Source of the DNA: an uncultured Desulfomonile sp.
GTDB taxonomy: Bacteria; Desulfobacterota; Desulfomonilia; Desulfomonilales; Desulfomonilaceae
DNA: 5,342 nt
Direction of reading: 5' to 3'
Assembly: GCA_903853735.1 (NCBI GenBank)
Contig: CAINUH010000142.1
Coordinates: 1-5,342 of the forward strand
The number at the start of each line of letters is the position of its first letter. Position 1 is the first letter of the stretch. A model generated the notes under the pieces. It did not search any database. It worked only from the letters and a program-made list of their open reading frames with translations, and had not been told where the DNA came from. This document shows positions 1 through 5,342 of the stretch, piece by piece. The translations under genes and the position numbers were made by a program.

Positions 1-285
1 CCTGCTGTTGACCTCACCAAGATGCCGACTGAGGCGAATGTCTTACCACCCACAGACGGCTCTGCTGGCGCACCTACAGACCTTACCATGCCACCTACGG
101 CTCCAGAAGAGACGCTACCGCCATCTGTGAAGCAACAAACTCCAGAAGATATTGTAAAACAATCAGTTGAAGAATCAATCAAGAAAACAGATGAACTGGC
201 TAGGCAGGCGCAAGAAGTGGCACCAACAATACCAGTTGAGGAACCTATTGTTAGTGAGCCGTCCGCTCCTGTTGTTCCAGACACG
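1..285 (+). other. Pro/Thr/Glu-rich disordered leader (residues 1-95)
   Basis: Residues 1-95 are rich in Pro, Thr, Glu and Ala, with short motifs such as PPTDGSAGAPTD and EEPIVSEPSAP. One amphipathic stretch (about residues 45-72, Glu/Lys/Gln-rich) could be a helix. I see no hydrophobic core, catalytic motif or signal peptide. It looks like a flexible linker between an upstream domain outside the window and the helical hairpin that follows. It ends with the first EPSAP linker motif at residues 86-90. Confidence 0.7.
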
Positions 286-3200
286 GAAAAACGGGTCAAG
301 GAAATCGATAAATCTATTGCCAATCTCCAGAAGAAATTCGATAAGAAGCTGAAGGAAGGTTATGCTTCCGGAAAAGAGAAAGCGGATATCGAGACTGGTG
401 CAACTATGCGAGGTATCAACGCCAGGATTGCAAAGCTACGAAAAGAGAAATCGGAATTAACTGGTGAGCCGTCCGCTCCTGAAAAAACAACGATAGAACC
501 CTTCACAAAGGTCAATGGGAAGGTCGTTGAAAAGCCAACTTTCCAAGGTAAGAGTCAGCGACAGACCATAAAGACTGGCGAAGCCCAAACTGTGTTTGTA
601 GGAGAAGACGGGAATGATAAAGCTCGATTACATTATACTGTTGAAGATGGTGGAATAAGCATTCGTAAAATAGAAACCGATAAATCAGAACAGGGAAAGG
701 GCATTGCATCCGAACTGATACGCCAGACTCTTGAAAAAACAGGTGGAGTCGTGAAGGGATGGACGGCTCTTGAAGAACCAGGACGCAAGCTTATCAACTC
801 ACTTATTCGTAATCATCCAGAACTGCTTGATAAATCCATTGTGGAAAAAGGTGAGATACCTGAGCCATCTGCCCTTGGTGCCTCTCAAGTTGAAGTCAAG
901 CCAGATGAGAAACCATCGGAAGTCAAACCGGAAGAGGTAACACCAAAGACCGAAGTTGGTACTGATATCGGTGCTCGCCAACAGGATACTCCTGAAGAAG
1001 TGGTTGACAAGGCCGTAGAGTCTTCGCCTAGGACTACACCGAAGGCAATGAAAGAGCAGAAGAAGTTCCTCATTGAGAATATTGACGATGCTATCAAGGA
1101 AGCTCCTGATGCTACCGAAGAAGTCGGCAAGGCAATAAGTGAAATAAGATATCTTCAGAATAAAATAACACAAGCCTTCCATGCCGCTAAGGGAGAAAAG
1201 GGGAAAGGGCATACAGATGCGGCAGAGAAGTTTGACAAAGAGCAATCGGAATTAGAAAAACAGATTAAGGAGGTTCAGAAATCTATCCCGTCTGTTACTA
1301 TCGATGTCCCGAATGACGGAAAATTCACCGTCTATAACAATAAAGAAACGCTCAAACGGTTCAAGGAAATTGTGAGCAAGACCTTCCCGACAGCACCAGC
1401 CAAGGAGACTGACATTCCCAAACTCCCCAGCGGTAAGCCGTCAGGATACCAGTCACCCGGCAAACTGGAAGAGGGGTTAGCGTTCACCATAGACGGTAAG
1501 AAAGCGTTTACCGATGGTCATATTCTTCTTTTCGGAGAATCTAATGCAGTTCCGGAAACTCCCGCAGAACGGTGGGGTGCAGACAAGCAATCAATCAAAG
1601 AGAGCAGGGATAAGGTTGAGGAGGGTAGTAAAAGGGTTCTCGAACGGAACCGCAAGGAAGCCGAATCCGATGTAAATAAACAGGTATTTGTTGCCAAGTA
1701 TGTAAAAGATGCCGAGGGATATGGTGTTTCAGATGCTCCAGTAGAAGGCGAAAGTGCATATACCGTACTCTACGCGGACGATGTAGCAGTACCCGCCGTC
1801 ATAAACACAGATTTATACTATCATATTATCAAGCAATATCCCGATGCTACATTTAAAATCGGAAAGAAGATTTCTCACGAGAGGGACAATATCGTTTCAG
1901 TAGGGATTTACGATAAGGGTAAACAGGTTGGCGTGGTTATGCCAATGAGAAGCGATGATGTTGTAAAAATAGCAAACGACTATCTGAACGAAGGAAAACA
2001 ACCAACAGAAAAAGAGATAGAGCCTCCAAAACAGGAACCGATGCCTGAAGTAGTTGAGTCGTCTGCTCCTGCAAAAGAAGAACCAAAACCAGCCGAGAAG
2101 AAGGAAGAGCCTAATCAAGAATTTCTAAAACAGATAGCAGAGAACGCGGGAATCCAGCGTGGTGCTCCAGAAAAAGCTATGGTAGATGCACAGATGACGA
2201 TGGGCGGTGGAGTGTTAAGTTTTGCCATCGAACATACCGGAGACATCTATCATAGAATGGCAGAGTATTATGATGAGCCGTTGGGACGTAAAGGTGTAGG
2301 CGGGCTGGATAAGGTCAAGAAAGTTTTAAGAACTCTTGAAAACGAGTATGGATTTGAGAAAGAGAATGAAGAGAACATGGAGTCGAATGCCCGCTCGCAA
2401 GGGATAACTCTCGAAGAGTATAAAGAGAAAGTAGACCAAGCTCTCTTTAAATACGCCGATGAACACAAAAAACTTCCGGCAATAAACTTGCCGATGAAGC
2501 TCGCTCGAAATGCGTCTATCGCATTAGGGAACCAAGATTTCAAGAGTGCAACTCGATTACTGCATACATTGAAAGACCTCATGGAGAAACCTGAAGAGTT
2601 CCACAAGTCTATGCAGACACCGATTGCGGAAGAGACGAAAGAGGTTCCACCTACTCTAAAAAAATTAACTACGAAAGCTCCTGCACCAAAAGAAGAGGCA
2701 CCATCCAAGCCAATGACCCTTGATGAAGCAGAGGACTATGCCCGAAAAGCTGGTTATTTAGTAGGGGACGAACGGCTCAATCCAGATATGTTATCTGAAG
2801 TCCAAGAAGCCATTGAGAATGACAAGCTTGGCATGAAACCCGCAAATAGCGATATCATGGGTATAATCAATAACGCAAAGTTAAAACCAGAGGCTCCAGC
2901 CAAAGAGGAACAGACGGCTCAAGAACCAAAAGAACCTTATCAGATGACACGGGAAGAATGGATGAAGATGCCCAAAAATCCAAAGATAGGGAAAACAGTT
3001 ACCCAAGAACAGCTTGCTACTCATATCCATGAAATATCAAAAGATTCTCCGTATATTGACCCCGATGCCAAAATAAAGAAGAGTCCGAAAGATTACGCTG
3101 ACCATTGGATGCCAAGCGATACCTATACGCTTGCTGAAGTTCCTATTGATAAAATAGACTGGTTCGGTGTGGCAGGTCAAGAAACAAAATACCGAGAAGA

Positions 3201-5342
3201 GCCACCCAAGGCTACCGGACCAATCGTGGTCGATGCGAATAACCGTGAAGTGGGTCGCCATAAACGAATGTATGGAGTTGCACCAGAAACCATTGTCTTG
3301 GATGGTCAACACAGACTTCATCTTGCCCGTCAACGGGGAGATAAAACAATTCTGGCTTGGGTTGGAAACCATACAGCTAAACGATTTGGCATTGAACCTA
3401 CTTTCCAGAATGCAGAGTATAAGGCTGGATTTGAGAAGAATCTTTTTGTTCCTAGACCGTTTGGACAAACCCATAAAGACGCTGTAATGAAGGCTGTCTC
3501 GGAAGGTAAGGTTGTTGACCCAGAAATCATGAAAGATTACCCTGACCTTGCGAAAAAACCGGAACCAGCAGAAACCAAGGAACAGACGGCTCAAGAAGGT
3601 AAAAAGCTCGAAGGTGTAACCAGTAAAGGTGGCGATATTGCCGTAGGGGACACACTACAGTTTGTCGAGTTCCCTCATGATAAATATACAGTTGTCGGTC
3701 AAGACCAAGTTACCGATACCGAGCGTGAGAACGGTGAGTTCTTCGTTAAGGTTGTGAAGGATGGAGAAACTAAGCCAGAGAATATGCTTGCTTCCGACCT
3801 CATGCCACTTCCTGAAGCCAAGAAAGAAACGGCTCAAAAAGCAGAACCCAAAAAATCTACGACTGTACGCACGATGCGGTCTCTTATCGATAGCGGTGTT
3901 ACCGAACTGTCCGATGCCGATATCGACAATCTGTATGAATGGAAAAAAGGAGAGTTTACTGGCAAGAGCAAGGCTGATGTCAGGAAAGTATTTGCTAGCA
4001 TGCTTGCAAAAGCAGAACCGAAGGAACCAACGCCCCAAATAAAAGAGGAACCGACAAAACCAGTAGAAACTCCTATTGAAGCTCCAAAGGTAGAACCTGT
4101 TCCCGCAGAACCGAAGCCAGCATCACCAAAAGAGGAAAAGCCAGACCTTCCTATCGGTTTCTCTGGTTTTGGTGATGAGCTTGAACCGTTTAGAAAAATA
4201 AAGGCTCTTAATACGCTTAAAAAATCTATTCGGATAGACAATAAAGTTACCACTCTCAAACAGGCAGTAGAGAATCTGGTTGCGAGCGGAGCAGAACTCA
4301 CAACGCGCGAGGAAGATGTTCTGAAACCGTGGACTCGTACTCAGTTTAACAGGGCAGACAACAAGGAACAGGCAGAGCGTGAGCGTAAAGTGAAGGAAGC
4401 TGGGAAGAAGACCGTCTATCAAATCGGTGGATACGACCTCGGCAAAACCGCCTATGATTATGCACAACACCTGAAAGGTCTCAAGGAGCCTCAAGCCGAA
4501 CCTAAACCAGCAGAAGAAACCAAGGAACCAACGGCTCAATCTAAACCGACTACTGCCGCATTTGATTCTCTACCGCAAGCCTCAAAGAATATGTTTAATG
4601 AGGCGTTCGAGTCTGGAAATTCCGAGAAAATGTTTCAGATTTTACATAAGGGTAACAAGATTCTACGAGCCGAATTTGAGAATCGAACTGGAATCAAGTT
4701 GCCAAAAACAGTTTGGGTACCCAAGGCAGAATTAGAAAAATGGTCGGCAACCGTTGAGAAGCCAACCGCAAAGCCTGTTGACATTACCAAGGCAAAAGAA
4801 CGCATTGAGGAAATCGATGAGTCAATAAAAGGTCTTAATAAACAAGCTGAAGCTCTGAAGAAAAGGCAGAGGCGTTCAAAATACGGCTCAAAACTGAACA
4901 ATGAAATGCACACGCAGTTATCAGAAAACTACGATAAGGTCAGAGTTTTGAGCCAAGAAGCAGAACCTCTCAGAAAAGAGATACGGAGCACCTATCTCCA
5001 TGAAGTTGTTGAGCAGGGTGACGAACCGAACCGTATGGCCGCACAGGAAATTCTTGATAACCAAGGTGTGTCTAAAAAGACCTATGATGCCATCAGGAAC
5101 ATGGTAAAAGAGGAAATCAAGTCTTATGGCAAGATTGACGATGACGTTTCCAGTCAAACAGAAGACAGCGTAACGTCAATGATTACTACATCGCCAAAGT
5201 CTGACGATGCGAATTCTCTCAAAAAGCTTGTCTTGAACCAACTCATTAATCGTTCCGATGAAGCTCTATCTGACAGGATGAACTATTCAAACAACCACGA
5301 CATGAGTAATGAATCAAGAGACGCATTAGAAAATAAATTCAA
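1..5342 (+). CDS. Giant multidomain polyvalent-type protein, partial at both ends
   Basis: Frame 1 is open across the whole window (about 1,780 codons, no stop); initiation and termination both lie outside. The first Met is residue 8, but the frame is already open upstream of it, so no start can be assigned. The product alternates Pro/Glu/Lys/Ala-rich linkers with compact modules. The recognisable ones are a GNAT-like acetyltransferase (Q231-G-K-G-I-A236) and a ParB-like nuclease domain (D1101-G-Q-H-R1105); a sliding-clamp-like region (T504-D-G-H507, M647-P-M-R650) is more tentative. The rest is mostly helical. I saw no signal peptide or membrane segment and found no in-frame Cys codon. Combining ParB-like and acetyltransferase domains with low-complexity linkers in one huge chain is typical of polyvalent proteins of tailed phages and conjugative elements, thought to be delivered with the DNA to protect it or reprogramme the recipient. 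A large surface or adhesin protein is less likely because the recognisable domains are intracellular types. I am very sure of the frame, moderately sure of the phage-like class, and do not know the exact function. Confidence 0.93.
254..271 (+). repeat. EPSAP linker repeat, copy 1 (exact copy at 464-481)
   Basis: The 18 bases GTGAGCCGTCCGCTCCTG recur exactly at 464-481, 210 bases downstream and in the same reading frame. They encode the EPSAP motif at residues 86-90 and 156-160, directly on either side of helical hairpin 1. Diverged copies encode EPSAL (288-292) and ESSAP (686-690). Confidence 0.85.
280..465 (+). other. Predicted helical hairpin / coiled coil 1 (residues 94-155)
   Basis: Two charged, heptad-like stretches (about residues 96-118, with KEIDKSIANL, and 136-155, with INARIAKLRKEK) are joined by a Gly-containing turn (EGYASGKEKAD). 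The pattern suggests an antiparallel helical hairpin or coiled coil. It is flanked on both sides by identical EPSAP linkers, so it reads as a discrete module. The opening helix resembles the start of the second hairpin near residues 1599-1613. No function can be assigned; a spacer or an oligomerisation element is plausible. Confidence 0.55.
464..481 (+). repeat. EPSAP linker repeat, copy 2
   Basis: Exact 18-base match to 254-271 in the same frame, at the junction between helical hairpin 1 and the lead-in to the GNAT-like domain. Perfect identity at third codon positions points to a recent duplication or recombination, not chance protein similarity. Confidence 0.85.
541..855 (+). other. Compact GNAT-like N-acetyltransferase domain (residues 181-285)
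   Basis: Residues 207-225 alternate as beta strands (ARLHYTVEDGGISIRKI) and lead into S229-E-Q-G-K-G-I-A-S-E-L-I240. That stretch matches GNAT motif A, the Q/R-x-x-G-x-G/A loop that binds the acetyl-CoA pyrophosphate and is followed by a helix. Downstream come another strand (VVKGWTAL, residues 250-257) and a helix containing PGRKLINSLI (260-269), the usual place of the GNAT C-terminal helix. At about 90-100 residues it is shorter than a typical GNAT of about 140-150, and the N-terminal helices that often shape the acceptor site are not evident. Acetyltransferase activity on a host protein or small molecule is the family expectation; the substrate is unknown. It sits between EPSAP-type linkers (156-160 and 288-292). 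Confidence 0.68.
856..1038 (+). other. Disordered Glu/Pro/Val/Lys-rich linker (residues 286-346)
   Basis: This low-complexity stretch has repeated acidic Pro motifs (EVKPDEKPSEVKPEEV) and no hydrophobic core. It opens with EPSAL, a diverged copy of the EPSAP linker motif. It separates the GNAT-like module from the next helical segment. Antisense frames stay open here because Glu, Lys and Pro codons give few stops when read backwards; they are not genes. Confidence 0.7.
1045..1290 (+). other. Helical / coiled-coil segment (residues 349-430)
   Basis: Residues 350-367 and 374-425 are continuous charged amphipathic sequence, with heptad-like spacing of Ile/Leu/Phe (for example ISEIRYLQNKITQAF and ELEKQIKEVQKSI) and a Gly/Lys-rich turn (GEKGKGHTD) between the last two helices. 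It leads directly into the beta-rich sequence at residue 432 with no Pro-rich linker, so it may be an N-terminal stalk of the clamp-like region rather than a separate module. No specific family is recognised. Confidence 0.5.
1294..1980 (+). other. Possible DNA sliding-clamp-like (DnaN-like) region (residues 432-660)
   Basis: Three elements recall the bacterial DNA polymerase III beta clamp. First, KFTV with a following amphipathic helix (G440-K-F-T-V, then LKRFKEIVSKTFP) resembles the start of DnaN. Second, A502-F-T-D-G-H-I-L-L510 resembles the conserved ATDGHRLA loop. Third, the region closes with V643-G-V-V-M-P-M-R650, close to the VVMPMRL C-terminus of DnaN. Strand-rich sequence lies before the last motif (residues 586-640), and a charged helical insert lies at 520-562. 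About 230 residues is short for a three-domain clamp (about 366), so this would be a reduced or degenerate version. Short motifs can match by chance, and an unrelated conserved phage domain is a real alternative. A clamp-like fold would suggest contact with the replication machinery or DNA. Confidence 0.35.
1993..2112 (+). other. Pro/Glu/Lys-rich linker with ESSAP motif (residues 665-704)
   Basis: A strongly low-complexity linker containing E686-S-S-A-P690, the last of the EPSAP-type motifs, followed by AKEEPKPAEKKEEP. The second half resembles the linkers of the C-terminal half (PKPAEETKEP at residues 1501-1510), so this linker carries elements of both linker families and marks the transition between them. 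Confidence 0.7.
2054..2071 (+). repeat. Diverged EPSAP-type linker repeat (ESSAP)
   Basis: TTGAGTCGTCTGCTCCTG differs from the 18-base EPSAP repeat at three positions and is in the same frame, encoding ESSAP at residues 686-690. This is an older copy in the linker that precedes the large helical domain. Confidence 0.65.
2113..2625 (+). other. All-helical domain of unknown function (residues 705-875)
   Basis: About 170 residues with almost no Pro and an amphipathic, Glu/Lys/Leu/Met-rich pattern, suggesting six or more helices. There is a Gly-rich turn at 735-737 (GGG), an aromatic HRMAEYYDEP stretch (about 751-760) and a small-residue helix pair near 830-860 (LARNASIALGNQDFKSATRLL) that recalls a TPR-like A/B helix. 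One TPR-like pair is not enough to call a repeat protein. No catalytic motif is evident. It is bounded by Pro-rich linkers on both sides and so looks like an independently folding module. Confidence 0.5.
2713..2880 (+). other. Small helical module (residues 905-960)
   Basis: A short, globular-looking segment beginning TLDEAEDYARKAGYLV, followed by a second helix (LNPDMLSEVQEAIEND) and a third (SDIMGIINNAK). Three short helices of about 55 residues between linkers at 876-904 and 961-980 suggest a small helical bundle. The family is not recognised; protein or DNA binding are both possible, and neither is shown. Confidence 0.45.
2907..2925 (+). repeat. TAQ linker repeat, copy 1 (exact copy at 3579-3597)
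   Basis: The 19 bases GGAACAGACGGCTCAAGAA recur exactly at 3579-3597 in the same frame, encoding EQTAQE (residues 970-975 and 1194-1199). The two copies flank the ParB-like domain and its tail, so the module lies between direct repeats. Confidence 0.85.
2941..3375 (+). other. ParB/sulfiredoxin-fold nuclease-like domain (residues 981-1125)
   Basis: The core runs from Y1042-T-L-A-E-V-P-I-D-K-I1052, the usual first strand and helix of ParB-like domains, through P1074-I-V-V-D1078 to V-L-D1101-G-Q-H-R1105, then HLARQRGDKTILAWVG. The D-G-x-H-R motif followed by an A-rich helix, a Gly turn and a final strand is the ParB/Srx signature, in which His and Arg contact nucleotide phosphates. Known members are CTPases, nucleases or kinase/phosphatase-like enzymes, so exact chemistry cannot be read here. 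Between PIVVD and DGQHR there is an extra basic stretch (REVGRHKRMYGVAPET), longer than in minimal ParB domains. A helical N-terminal lead (residues 981-1015) may belong to the domain. ParB-like domains are a hallmark of phage and conjugative polyvalent proteins, which supports that class for the whole gene. Confidence 0.72.
3376..3549 (+). other. ParB domain C-terminal tail ending in GKVVDPEIMKDYPDL (residues 1126-1183)
   Basis: This segment follows the ParB-like core and ends in a helix and motif, A1161-V-M-K-A-V-S-E-G-K, then VVDPEIMKDYPDL. The arrangement (helix, GK, V-x-P-E, short helix, YPDL) resembles a short tail motif I associate with large phage and plasmid multidomain proteins, where it closes one module just before a linker. 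I cannot verify this by search. Its position directly before the PEPAETKEQTAQ linker fits a module end. Confidence 0.4.
3562..3597 (+). repeat. TAQ linker repeat, copy 2 (extended)
   Basis: This contains the exact 19-base match to 2907-2925 and extends upstream through sequence encoding PAETKE. The extended unit is closely matched at 4504-4539 (PAEETKEPTAQ), differing by one inserted GAA codon and a CAG-to-CCA change. A shorter relative, ETAQK, is encoded at 3826-3840. Confidence 0.8.
3613..3810 (+). other. Small beta-rich, SH3-like barrel candidate (residues 1205-1270)
   Basis: About 65 residues with alternating hydrophobic strands and tight turns: IAVGDTLQFVEF, KYTVVGQD, EFFVKVVKDGET, then a short helix-like ending NMLASDLMPL. 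The opening GD-x-L followed by short strands and a closing L-x-P resembles small five-strand barrels (SH3-like), which often bind nucleic acid or protein. No active-site motif is seen. It lies between two TAQ-type linkers. Confidence 0.45.
3856..4008 (+). other. Short helical module (residues 1286-1336)
   Basis: The sequence TVRTMRSLIDSGV is followed by LSDADIDNLYEWKKGE and then SKADVRKVFASML, giving three short predicted helices with acidic turns. The size and spacing suggest a small helix bundle comparable to the 905-960 module, but the sequences are not obviously related. No family is recognised. Confidence 0.42.
4009..4146 (+). other. Long Pro/Glu/Lys linker (residues 1337-1382)
   Basis: This is the most Pro-rich stretch of the protein, with near-regular EP, KP and AP steps (KEPTPQIKEEPTKPVETP, then VEPVPAEPKPASPKEE). 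Such sequence favours an extended, stiff but unstructured chain and would hold neighbouring domains apart. EPTPQ (1342-1346) looks like a decayed copy of the TAQ linker motif. Confidence 0.7.
4147..4488 (+). other. Unknown domain ending in YQIGGYDLGKTAYDYAQHL (residues 1383-1496)
   Basis: It starts with an aromatic and Gly-rich strand (LPIGFSGFGDELEPF), continues through helices (IKALNTLKKSIRI, TTLKQAVENLVASGAEL, EEDVLKPWTRTQF) and a highly charged helix (1453-1470), and ends with the distinctive V1472-Y-Q-I-G-G-Y-D-L-G-K-T-A-Y-D-Y-A1489. The G-G-x-x-x-G-K-T portion is not a Walker A motif in context: the spacing differs from GxxxxGK[ST] and no Walker B follows. It looks like a conserved structural domain, not an ATPase. 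Family not recognised. Confidence 0.48.
4504..4539 (+). repeat. TAQ linker repeat, later copy
   Basis: Encodes KPAEETKEPTAQ and matches the unit at 3562-3597 except for one extra GAA codon and a two-base change in the E-Q/P codon. It sits between the YDLGKTAYDYA domain and the RAEFENRTG domain, again at a module boundary. Confidence 0.75.
4561..4743 (+). other. Small domain with RAEFENRTGIKLPKT motif (residues 1521-1581)
   Basis: A compact stretch with helix SLPQASKNMFNEAFESG, helix EKMFQILHKGNKILRAEFENRTG, then the strand-like IKLPKTVWVP and a closing helix. The pattern 'helix, N-K-x-x-R-x-x-F-E-x-x-T-G-x-x-L-P' reads as a conserved module, but I cannot name a family. LPKT is not a sortase signal: it is followed by V, not G, and no hydrophobic segment and basic tail come after it. 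Confidence 0.45.
4789..4995 (+). other. Predicted helical hairpin / coiled coil 2 (residues 1597-1665)
   Basis: Helix 1 (AKERIEEIDESIKGLNKQAE into ALKKRQRR, about 1598-1625) and helix 2 (LSENYDKVRVLSQEAEPLRK, about 1640-1659) have heptad-like Ile/Leu/Val spacing and are joined by a basic, Gly/Ser-containing turn (RRSKYGSKLN). The highly basic turn could touch nucleic acid. The opening ERIEEIDESIKGL closely parallels KRVKEIDKSIANL of hairpin 1, and both helices are preceded by linkers. Confidence 0.52.
4993..5342 (+). other. C-terminal helical, Ser/Asp/Asn-rich region, runs off the window (residues 1665-1780)
   Basis: Helices YLHEVVEQG, NRMAAQEILDNQGVSKKTYDAI and MVKEEIKSYGKI are followed by polar, Ser/Asp-rich sequence (DDDVSSQTEDSVTSM) and a further helix (LKKLVLNQLINRSDEAL). 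It no longer uses the Pro/Glu/Lys linker style, so it may be the start of a larger structured domain that continues past base 5342. No family is recognised. Confidence 0.45.

Noticed and set aside
254..481. Short direct repeats as a possible CRISPR or iteron array
   Set aside because: Only two exact 18-base copies with irregular spacing, in frame and encoding linker residues; no spacer regularity.
799..1245. Long open frame on the minus strand, 148 codons
   Set aside because: It lies wholly inside the plus-strand gene. Its Phe/Leu/Ser-rich product is what antisense reading of Glu/Lys-rich sequence gives, and it shows no domain motif.
2658..2664. A AAA AAA slippery heptamer in frame, possible programmed -1 frameshift
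   Set aside because: The zero frame continues into well-formed domains for more than 2.6 kb and I saw no clear stimulatory structure downstream; A-runs are common in Lys-rich coding sequence.
3167..3487. Plus-strand open frame of 106 codons in another frame
   Set aside because: It is nested in the ParB-like coding sequence, whose motif-bearing frame 1 is clearly the real one.
3037..3594. Minus-strand open frame of 185 codons
   Set aside because: It overlaps the ParB-like domain in antisense. Its start (LFLGFCWFRFF) is the antisense image of a Pro/Glu linker, and similar strings open other antisense frames (1897-2118, 4123-4539) because the linkers are repeated, not because the frames are homologous genes.
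4411..4467. GGYDLGKT as a Walker A ATP-binding loop
   Set aside because: The spacing does not match GxxxxGK[ST] and no Walker B or other ATPase motif follows.
4696..4719. LPKT as a sortase anchor motif of a surface protein
   Set aside because: It is followed by Val rather than Gly, is internal, and has no hydrophobic segment and basic tail; recognised domains are intracellular types.

Overview
The window is one uninterrupted plus-strand reading frame. Frame 1 is open from base 1 to base 5342 with no stop codon, giving about 1,780 residues. Neither the start nor the stop is inside the window, so it shows the interior of a very large gene. No second gene, RNA gene, promoter, terminator or intergenic space can be supported. 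The shorter open frames on the minus strand and in other plus frames are shadows of this gene.

The protein is built like a string of beads. Compact predicted domains and helical segments alternate with disordered linkers rich in Pro, Glu, Lys and Ala. In order: a Pro-rich leader (residues 1-95), a helical hairpin (94-155), a compact GNAT-like acetyltransferase module (about 181-285), a linker, a coiled helical segment (349-430), a possible DNA sliding-clamp-like region (about 432-660), a linker, two all-helical segments (705-875 and 905-960), a ParB/sulfiredoxin-fold nuclease-like domain (about 981-1125) with a C-terminal tail (1126-1183), a small beta-rich domain (about 1205-1270), further helical modules (1286-1336, 1383-1496, 1521-1581), a second helical hairpin (1597-1665), and a Ser/Asp/Asn-rich tail that runs off the window.

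This layout fits the 'polyvalent proteins' of tailed phages and conjugative elements: giant multidomain proteins that combine ParB-like nuclease, acetyltransferase and other effector domains on flexible linkers, and are thought to enter the recipient cell with the DNA. The best reading is a phage (or phage-like/conjugative element) genome from a bacterial host of intermediate G+C. The host cannot be named. The domains would travel as one polypeptide and act on DNA or host proteins, but this is inferred from architecture only.

The most notable observations are the paired clamp-like motifs (TDGH and MPMR), two different families of linker repeat that divide the protein into an N-terminal and a C-terminal half, a possible duplication of a helical hairpin at the two ends, and the apparent absence of any cysteine in about 1,780 residues.
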